Below, piece after piece: positions 58,413 to 64,000 of a stretch of 64,000 nucleotides of DNA. The stretch comes from Jeotgalibacillus malaysiensis (GTDB lineage: Bacteria > Bacillota > Bacilli > Bacillales > Jeotgalibacillaceae). Location of the stretch: NCBI GenBank assembly GCA_000818095.1, contig CP009416.1, positions 110,001 through 174,000 of the forward strand, written 5' to 3'. The notes beneath the pieces were generated by a model that was given only the letters and a program-made list of their open reading frames with translations, was not told the origin of the DNA and did no database searches. Every line of letters starts with the position of its first letter. Position 1 is the first letter of the stretch. The position numbers were made by a program, and so were the translations under genes.

Positions 58413-59027
58413 ATGCTGAGGAAATCACTCATACTCGCGGCGATTGTGCTGCTAATCGGGATGGCTGCAGGTGCACTGTTGTACGCAGTGGAGGAGTGGA
58501 GTCTGCCGCTGACCGGTGAAGTCATTGTGCTTGACCCCGGCCACGGCGGTCTGGACGGCGGTGCAAATTATGAAACCATCCTGGAAAAGAACCTGACATT
58601 ATCAATTGCGAAAAAACTGCAGGCTTACCTTGAGGAGCAGGGGGCTATTGTGATTTTATCCAGAGAGACAGATAAAGATCTGGCCTCTGAAGGAACAAAA
58701 GGATTCAGGGACCGTAAAAGAGAGGACCTTAAAAATAGACTTGAGCTCATCAATAACAAAGATAACGACTTGTTCATCAGCATTCACCTGAACGCAATCC
58801 CTGAAGCAAGGTGGAAGGGACCCCAGACATTTTATACAACTTATAATGACCAAAATGAGCGGCTCGCAAGGTTTATTCAGCATGAGTTGAACAGACATAT
58901 TCCAGATAGCAAAAGAAAATCCAAGCCGATCGACGGCATTTATGTACTAAGTCATGCTGAGACGCCTGGTGTACTGGTGGAAGCAGGGTTTCTTTCCAAC
59001 CCTGAGGAGCGGTACTGGCTGCTCTAA
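58413..59027 (+). CDS. cwlD: CwlD, spore cortex N-acetylmuramoyl-L-alanine amidase, truncated by an in-frame stop
   Basis: 204 residues up to a TAA; the family is about 230-240. CwlD with PdaA makes muramic delta-lactam in spore cortex, needed for germination. An N-terminal signal anchor (LILAAIVLLIGMAAGALLYA) is followed by an Amidase_3 domain: zinc ligands in LDPGHGGLDGG (His), the Glu in ILEKN, and ISIHLNA (His), with the catalytic Glu in LVEAGFLSN. All are before the stop. After TAA at 59025-59027 the same frame continues for 27 codons with the normal family C-terminus (DDYQQQVAAAIYIGILRHY). So either a nonsense mutation, a sequencing error, or a read-through case; last helix lost. AAGGAGG before the ATG. 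Confidence 0.88.
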   Translation: MLRKSLILAAIVLLIGMAAGALLYAVEEWSLPLTGEVIVLDPGHGGLDGGANYETILEKNLTLSIAKKLQAYLEEQGAIVILSRETDKDLASEGTKGFRDRKREDLKNRLELINNKDNDLFISIHLNAIPEARWKGPQTFYTTYNDQNERLARFIQHELNRHIPDSKRKSKPIDGIYVLSHAETPGVLVEAGFLSNPEERYWLL

Positions 59028-59111
59028 GATGATTATCAGCAGCAGGTGGCAGCTGCCATTTATATCGGAATTCTGAGACATTATTCCAAAGAAGATGAGC
59101 CTCCTGAGTGA
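59028..59111 (+). pseudogene. cwlD: Orphaned C-terminal end of cwlD
   Basis: 27 in-frame codons and TGA (59109-59111) directly after the premature TAA. The translation QQQVAAAIYIGIL aligns with the last helix of complete CwlD proteins. No start codon or ribosome binding site of its own. Confidence 0.8.
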
Positions 59112-59129
59112 ACTTGAGCGTTTCACCTA

Positions 59130-59138
59130 TGTTATACT
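59130..59138 (+). promoter_or_regulatory. Extended -10 promoter of mrp/salA
   Basis: TGTTATACT, a TGn-extended -10 box, 39 bases before the TTG start; no good -35 is seen. Confidence 0.45.
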
Positions 59139-59176
59139 TGCATAGATGAAAACGAATTCAAAAGGAGTGTCTTGTT

Positions 59177-60235
59177 TTGGTAACTGAACAGCAGGTTAGA
59201 GAATTGCTCGGTTCTATGAATGATCCGATTTTACATACAACGCTTGCGGAAACTGAAGGTATCGTGGAAGTAAGCATTAAGGAAGAAAAGAATCACGTCA
59301 GCGTGAAAATTGCGCTTGCAAAAACAGGAACAGCTGAACAGATGCAGCTTCAAATGGCTGTTGTCGAAGCGCTTAAAGGTGCTGGTGCTGAGACAGTAGG
59401 GATCCGTTTTACAGAGCTTGAGCCTGAAAAGCTTGAGAAGTTCCGCGGCCAGCAGGGTGATGCAGTAGAAGATAATCTGCTTGCACCAGGCAATAAGGTT
59501 CAGTTCATTGCAATCGCCAGCGGTAAAGGCGGGGTAGGAAAATCAACGGTATCTGTAAACCTTGCAGTCGCACTTGCGCGTCAGGGGAAAAAGGTTGGAC
59601 TGATTGATGCAGATATCTACGGATTCAGTGTGCCTGATATGATGGGGATCAATAAACGTCCGGTCGTACGCGGCGAGCGTATTATTCCGGTTGACCGTAA
59701 AGGTGTCAAAGTCATTTCGATGGCCTTTTTCGTTGAAGACAATGCACCTGTTATCTGGAGAGGCCCAATGCTTGGTAAGATGCTGAACAGCTTCTTTACT
59801 GAAGTGGAGTGGGGCGAGCTTGACTACCTGCTGCTTGATCTGCCACCGGGTACGGGAGATGTAGCGCTTGATGTGCATGCGATGCTGCCATCAAGTAAGG
59901 AAATCATCGTCACAACGCCTCACCCGACAGCTGCATTCGTTGCAGCGCGTGCAGGGGCAATGGCGCTTCAGACTGAGCATTCGATTCTCGGCGTTGTAGA
60001 GAACATGTCTTACTATGAAAGCAAGAAGACAGGCGAACGTGAGTATGTATTTGGTACAGGCGGCGGAGAAAAGCTTGCAGAAGAGCTGCGCACAGAGCTT
60101 TTAGGTAAATTACCGCTTCAGCAGCCTGACTGGGATGAAGATGATTTCGCTCCATCTGTATACGCAGAAGATCATAAGCTTGGTAAGATTTATGATCAGA
60201 TTGCTGAAGAAGTGATTGATAAGACAACTGAATGA
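59177..60235 (+). CDS. salA: Mrp/NBP35-family ATP-binding protein (SalA type)
   Basis: 352 residues. N-terminal MIP18 (DUF59) domain of about 90 residues, then a deviant Walker A P-loop ASGKGGVGKST near 114-124 and LLLDLPPGTGD. The CxxC present after VENM in many iron-sulphur carriers is missing (here VENMSYYESKKTG), as I recall for B. subtilis SalA, a regulator of scoC. Iron-sulphur transfer or gene regulation are both possible. TTG start with AAAGGAGTG upstream. Order cwlD-salA is conserved in Bacillus. Confidence 0.92.
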   Translation: MVTEQQVRELLGSMNDPILHTTLAETEGIVEVSIKEEKNHVSVKIALAKTGTAEQMQLQMAVVEALKGAGAETVGIRFTELEPEKLEKFRGQQGDAVEDNLLAPGNKVQFIAIASGKGGVGKSTVSVNLAVALARQGKKVGLIDADIYGFSVPDMMGINKRPVVRGERIIPVDRKGVKVISMAFFVEDNAPVIWRGPMLGKMLNSFFTEVEWGELDYLLLDLPPGTGDVALDVHAMLPSSKEIIVTTPHPTAAFVAARAGAMALQTEHSILGVVENMSYYESKKTGEREYVFGTGGGEKLAEELRTELLGKLPLQQPDWDEDDFAPSVYAEDHKLGKIYDQIAEEVIDKTTE

Positions 60236-60243
60236 TTGATTTG

Positions 60244-60273
60244 AAACGACCTCATTTAATGGGGTCGTTTTTT
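60244..60273 (+). terminator. Intrinsic terminator after salA
   Basis: AAACGACCTC, 7-base loop, GGGGTCGTTT with T6; one G-U pair. Confidence 0.9.
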
Positions 60274-60299
60274 CATGGGAAAAATGTAGGAGGTCGCGC

Positions 60300-60472
60300 G
60301 TAATTGGCTCACAATTTAAAGGGATTGATTCACCGCTCTGATTAATCGATTCATCTCCCGGATTTATTGAACGAAAAGGTATTGAGTCAGCAATTTATGT
60401 ATCATCACCCTCGAAAATTGGTTCACCGCCGCACGTAATTGAATCACCTCACAGCATATTTGAACGCACGCC
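60300..60472 (-). repeat. 21/30-bp phased array D (eight-site grid)
   Basis: TCA with its T at 60309, 60330, 60351, 60402, 60423 and 60444; the grid places 60372 (CGA) and 60465 (CGC) hold decayed sites. Spacing 21-21-21-30-21-21-21. The word on the + strand is AATTGATTCACC, on the other strand TGAATCAATT. It starts 36 bp after the salA terminator. From 60480 to 60740 only a 22-codon ORF (60584-60652) is seen. Confidence 0.8.
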
Positions 60473-60740
60473 GCCACCAAGTCTCACCCCAAAACCATTT
60501 CAACCTCATATATATCACCTTCAAACCTCTCAAAATCAAGATTTTTTCCAAACCACTACCATGGAAAAAGGTGCTATGGTCGCATGTTTTGTAAAGAATG
60601 TAATAAAGAAGATGCGGATTTTGTCGAATCAATTCTAAGTTACTATATGTGAATTGAATACAGTGGTTCATTAGACCCCACAATATGTCGGACAACATGG
60701 ACTATCTTCTTTGCCTGTAATATTCAATTTCCTCCACGAT

Positions 60741-60769
60741 TTGACAGCATTCCGGAAATCCATTAAAAC
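60741..60769 (+). promoter_or_regulatory. Possible sigma-A promoter of the pilus locus
   Basis: Perfect TTGACA, 17-bp spacer, weak -10 TAAAAC, 125 bases before the first gene. Confidence 0.4.
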
Positions 60770-60893
60770 AGTTATAGCTATTTCAGCTCACTTTGCAAAA
60801 ATGTGATGAACGACACGAATGTCATATTAGGAAATATTTATATGATTCTATTCGACTATATTTAACAGGGCAGTGAAAGAGAGGCGGAAAGTC

Positions 60894-61646
60894 ATGATTG
60901 AATCGAAAAGAAGAGCGCTGATATTTTTCATTATTGCGGCATTATTTGCAGCAGCAGCGGGATATTTCACGCTTCAAAAGGTCAAAGAGTTAAACAATGA
61001 CCTTGGGACGATGGTGACTGTCTATGTGGCGGGGGCAGATATTGATGCCCGTGACGTGATTACGCCGGAAGCAGTGGCAGCTGAAAGCATCCCGCAGAAG
61101 TTTGTCACCGCCGAGCATATTCGTGATCCTGAGGAACTGATGAATAAAGTATCAGTTGTTCCTTTATCTGAAGGAGATGTGATTTCCAAAAATATGCTCA
61201 AGGAAGCATCGGCTGTCACAGAAGAGAACAATCGTCTGGTCACGATGATGTCTTCAGAGCGGGTGTCATTTGATGAACCACTTGAGCCGCTCGATCGCGT
61301 TGATATTGTAGTCTCGAACAGAACAGATGAAGGCAACAATACAGAGATCTTTATGAAGGATGTCAAAGTAGCGCGTGTGGCAAACAACGACGGCCAGTTT
61401 TCAGGCGTCCAGGTTGAGATTTCACTTGAAGAGACACCTGAATTAATTCATATGCAGAATTACGCGGACAGTGTGCGCGTCATTAAAGCGAATGTCGGTG
61501 TGGCAAGTCAGGAAGTAGCGGCTGCTGAAGAAGAGCCAGCAGAAGAGGCTGAAGCCGCAGAGAAAACTGCTGATGAAGAACAAGCCGAGCCTGAAGAAAA
61601 ACAAGAAAAGCCCGCTGATGAGAAAAAAGAAGAATCAGGTGAGTAA
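60894..61646 (+). CDS. CpaB/RcpC-like pilus assembly protein with SAF domain
   Basis: 250 residues. One N-terminal membrane helix (ALIFFIIAALFAAAAGYFTL) then a SAF/CpaB segment: VTVYVAGADIDARDVIT through VVPLSEGDVISKNML. The C-terminus (about 205-250) is very rich in Glu, Ala and Lys and likely disordered. CpaB proteins act in secretion of Flp pilin across the envelope; in a Gram-positive it must act at the membrane or cell wall. ATG 60894 is preferred to GTG 60873 since GAGGCGGAAA lies before it. First gene of a Tad-type locus. Confidence 0.82.
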   Translation: MIESKRRALIFFIIAALFAAAAGYFTLQKVKELNNDLGTMVTVYVAGADIDARDVITPEAVAAESIPQKFVTAEHIRDPEELMNKVSVVPLSEGDVISKNMLKEASAVTEENNRLVTMMSSERVSFDEPLEPLDRVDIVVSNRTDEGNNTEIFMKDVKVARVANNDGQFSGVQVEISLEETPELIHMQNYADSVRVIKANVGVASQEVAAAEEEPAEEAEAAEKTADEEQAEPEEKQEKPADEKKEESGE

Positions 61647-61690
61647 GCCTGGGTGATTAAACGCATGCGTCGAATAGAGGAGGCTATGCC

Positions 61691-62821
61691 ATGGAAGAGT
61701 TAGATGTATTAGTGATAGGAAGAGAAGGTACGCTGATGTCTACGATTCGCACGAGGCTGCCGGAAACATTGAAAACTGAAGCGCTCGATCCGTCTCACCT
61801 TAGATCAGAGCTTAAAAATAAACAGCCGAAAGTGATTTTACTGCTTCATGATGAAGGTGATATTGAACGCGTTGCGCTGATCCAGTCTGAACAGCTGCAT
61901 GCACCGGTCATCTTTATCCATGAATCTCATGACTTCCAGCTTTTCAGAGATCTCGTCAGAAGAGGGGTCACAGATTACCTTGTAATGCCTGAGGATCTTG
62001 AAGGGTTAGGCGACCGTGTAGAAACAATTGTATCGAGAGCCTCAGCTGAACAGCCGAAGGATCAGCTTTTCAAAAGAGGTAACGGAAAGGTGTTTACCTT
62101 TTACAGCGGCAAGGGTGGCAGCGGGAAGACATTTTTAAGTACCGCTTTCGCTCAGACACTGAAGTTCGAATCGACTGCTCAGGTCATTTATATCGATTTG
62201 AATCTCCAATACGGAGGCGGTGAAACCTTTCTCGGTATTGAACCGAACCGCACGATTATGGATCTGGAGCCGGTTATCGAAGAAATCAGTGAAAACCATT
62301 TAAAAAATGTCTCTGAAAAAGAACCGTTTTCCAAGCTGGATCTGTTAATCAGTCCAAGGGATGCAGAACTGGCTGAACGTCTCACAGAGGATTTTGTAAC
62401 CAAGGTACTTAGAGCCTGCCGCAGAACGTACGACTTTATCATTGTGGATCTCCCGTCCTCAATTGACGAGCGGACGTATGGCGCGCTGATTGAAGCAGAT
62501 AAAGTGTTTTATACAATCGCACTTGATACACCGTCGATACGCGTACTAAAGCACGTAGAGAGTCTCTTTCAGAAGCTTGGGATTCCGACAGAGGATCGGC
62601 TGGAGCTTGTATTAAATGAAGTCGGCAAAGAAAATGAGCTGTCTAAGAAAGACCTTGAACGTTTTGTCACCTATCCGCATGCAGCTGAGATCAGACGGGA
62701 TATGAAGGGTGTACAGGCTGGCATTAATAAAGGGCAGCCGATCCGTAAAGAACCAAAGGAAAAGAAACTAATACCGGCAGCAAAAGATATGCGCAAGTGG
62801 GTAAGATCGATGCTGAAGTAA
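61691..62821 (+). CDS. CpaE/TadZ-like ATPase
   Basis: 376 residues. N-terminal receiver-like domain (LDVLVIGREGTLMSTIRTRL, FIHESHDF) followed by a ParA/MinD ATPase with deviant Walker A SGKGGSGKT near 139-147 and IIVDLPSS. TadZ/CpaE proteins place Tad pilus systems in the cell. GAGGAGG before the ATG. Next to the secretion ATPase gene, 13 bases apart. Confidence 0.85.
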   Translation: MEELDVLVIGREGTLMSTIRTRLPETLKTEALDPSHLRSELKNKQPKVILLLHDEGDIERVALIQSEQLHAPVIFIHESHDFQLFRDLVRRGVTDYLVMPEDLEGLGDRVETIVSRASAEQPKDQLFKRGNGKVFTFYSGKGGSGKTFLSTAFAQTLKFESTAQVIYIDLNLQYGGGETFLGIEPNRTIMDLEPVIEEISENHLKNVSEKEPFSKLDLLISPRDAELAERLTEDFVTKVLRACRRTYDFIIVDLPSSIDERTYGALIEADKVFYTIALDTPSIRVLKHVESLFQKLGIPTEDRLELVLNEVGKENELSKKDLERFVTYPHAAEIRRDMKGVQAGINKGQPIRKEPKEKKLIPAAKDMRKWVRSMLK

Positions 62822-62834
62822 GGAGGGGAATGCC

Positions 62835-64000
62835 ATGTCACTGTTTCAACGTACTAAGCGCTCTCAGGCTGAACCGCAAAAACAAAGCGTCCAGTCGGTA
62901 ATGACGCCTTATCTGGAAGAATTGCTCGAGCACTATAAGACGCGCCTGCTGGCTGAGACGAACCTTGAGCAGCTGACAGCAGCCGATGAGCACGAACGGC
63001 GGGCGTCGATTGACCGTCTCGTGAATCAATTCATGCTTGAGGAAAAAGTAGTCATTCCACGCGGCGACCGTGAAGTGCTGATGTCACGCCTCATCGATGA
63101 GAGTGTGGGGTTTGGACCACTGGAGCAGCTATTGAAGGACCCAACCATCACCGAGATTCTCGTCAACGGTCCAAAAGAAATATTTATTGAGCGTAATGGG
63201 CAGCTGCAGGAATCAACCATTACCTTTAAGGATGATGATCATGTCCGTCATATCGTTGACCGCGTGATTGCACCGCTCGGCCGCCGGATCGATGAGAGTT
63301 CTCCGATGGTTGATGCCCGTCTTCCGGATGGCAGCCGTGTGAATGCCGTCATTCCGCCAGTCAGTCTGAACGGCACGCTGATTTCCATTCGTAAATTCAG
63401 ACAGGAGCCGATTGAAATGGATGATCTGCTTGAATTCGGCTCACTCGATGAACCGATGGCTGCATTTATCCAGGCGATTGTTGAAGCCAAGATGAATGTG
63501 CTCATCTCAGGAGGAACAGGGAGCGGGAAGACAACGCTTCTGAATGCAGCTGCAAAAGCAGTTCCGCCGGGAGAGCGGGTCATCACGATTGAAGACTCAG
63601 CTGAATTACGGCTCAACCGTGCAAGTGTTGTTGGTCTTGAAGCCCGTCCACCGAACGTTGAGGGCTCCGGTGAAGTGTCGATTCGGCAGCTCGTTAAAAA
63701 CGCACTCCGTATGCGGCCGGACAGGATCATCGTCGGTGAGGTGCGGGGTCCTGAAGCCTTTGACATGCTACAGGCAATGAACACCGGTCACGAAGGCTCA
63801 CTGACGACTGTTCACGCCAATACACCGAGTGACGCCATCAACCGTGTAGAAGGGATGGTCGTCATGGCAGGGATGGACCTGCCGACGCATATCATCCGTG
63901 AATACATTGTCGGCGCACTCGATATGATCGTGCAGGCAGAGCGTCTCGGAGACGGGAAACGTAAGATCGTCAACATATCTGAAGTATACGTAAATGATCA
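62835..64000 (+). CDS. TadA/CpaF-type secretion ATPase (partial, runs off the window)
   Basis: At least 388 residues; the frame is open at the window end. Type II/IV secretion hexameric ATPase: N-terminal domain with GFGPLEQLLKDPTITEILVN, Walker A GGTGSGKTT at 226-234, Asp box ITIEDSAEL, Walker B MRPDRIIVGEVRG and His box HEGSLTTVHANT. It powers Flp pilus assembly together with TadB/TadC, expected just beyond the window. AAGGAGGGG before the ATG. Confidence 0.93.
   Translation, partial: MSLFQRTKRSQAEPQKQSVQSVMTPYLEELLEHYKTRLLAETNLEQLTAADEHERRASIDRLVNQFMLEEKVVIPRGDREVLMSRLIDESVGFGPLEQLLKDPTITEILVNGPKEIFIERNGQLQESTITFKDDDHVRHIVDRVIAPLGRRIDESSPMVDARLPDGSRVNAVIPPVSLNGTLISIRKFRQEPIEMDDLLEFGSLDEPMAAFIQAIVEAKMNVLISGGTGSGKTTLLNAAAKAVPPGERVITIEDSAELRLNRASVVGLEARPPNVEGSGEVSIRQLVKNALRMRPDRIIVGEVRGPEAFDMLQAMNTGHEGSLTTVHANTPSDAINRVEGMVVMAGMDLPTHIIREYIVGALDMIVQAERLGDGKRKIVNISEVYVND

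Overview
The window is a low-to-medium GC Gram-positive chromosome segment from an endospore-forming member of Bacillales. The evidence is the order 23S-5S rRNA / ctsR-mcsA-mcsB-clpC-radA-disA / ... / sigH-secE-nusG / rplKAJL-rpoBC / str / S10-spc-alpha / ecfA1A2T-truA / rplM-rpsI / cwlD / mrp(salA), nearly identical to Bacillus subtilis, with strong AGGAGG ribosome binding sites, GTG/TTG starts and a T-box. I lean towards Jeotgalibacillus or a near relative in Planococcaceae/Caryophanaceae, but that is an impression and not proven here. All genes are on the + strand except one IS3-family transposon.

Layout. 1-1125: end of an rRNA operon and its terminator. 1126-1620: two adjacent repeat arrays, then the CtsR-controlled promoter. 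1642-11099: proteolysis/stress operon (ctsR, mcsA, mcsB, clpC), radA, disA (c-di-AMP), yacL, ispD, ispF. 11345-17635: gltX, a cysteine T-box with cysE-cysS, mrnC, rlmB, rae1, sigH. 17713-22473: rpmG, secE, nusG, rplK, rplA, the L10 leader with rplJ-rplL, and an rRNA methyltransferase. 22696-29916: rpoB and rpoC. 30420-35160: rplGB, rpsL, rpsG, fusA, tuf. 35580-36044: an unrecognised ORF inserted between tuf and the S10 cluster. 36298-51261: S10, spc and alpha ribosomal clusters with secY, adk, map, infA and rpoA. 51805-55024: ECF transporter energising module and truA. 55587-56443: rplM-rpsI behind an L13 leader. 56704-58238: IS3-family element. 58413-60235: cwlD (with an in-frame stop near its end) and mrp/salA. 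60894-end: start of a Tad/Flp-type pilus locus (CpaB-like, CpaE-like, TadA/CpaF).

The most unusual content is between the operons. Six intergenic regions carry an array with the same geometry: eight short sites, each anchored on TGA (or TCA when read on the other strand) and usually followed by an AT-rich end such as AATT, spaced 21-21-21-30-21-21-21 bp. The anchor positions agree to the base in most arrays, while the site 'word' differs between arrays (TTGAAGGAATT, TGAATCAATT, GTGACCCGAAATT). They sit behind operon ends, mostly just after an intrinsic terminator, and before the next promoter. A seventh array has a strict 31-bp period. A second, unrelated family of about 80-135-bp hairpin repeats (four copies, with compensatory changes in the arms) occurs before gltX, nusG, rplK and ecfA1. 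I do not know a named family that matches the 21/30-bp arrays.
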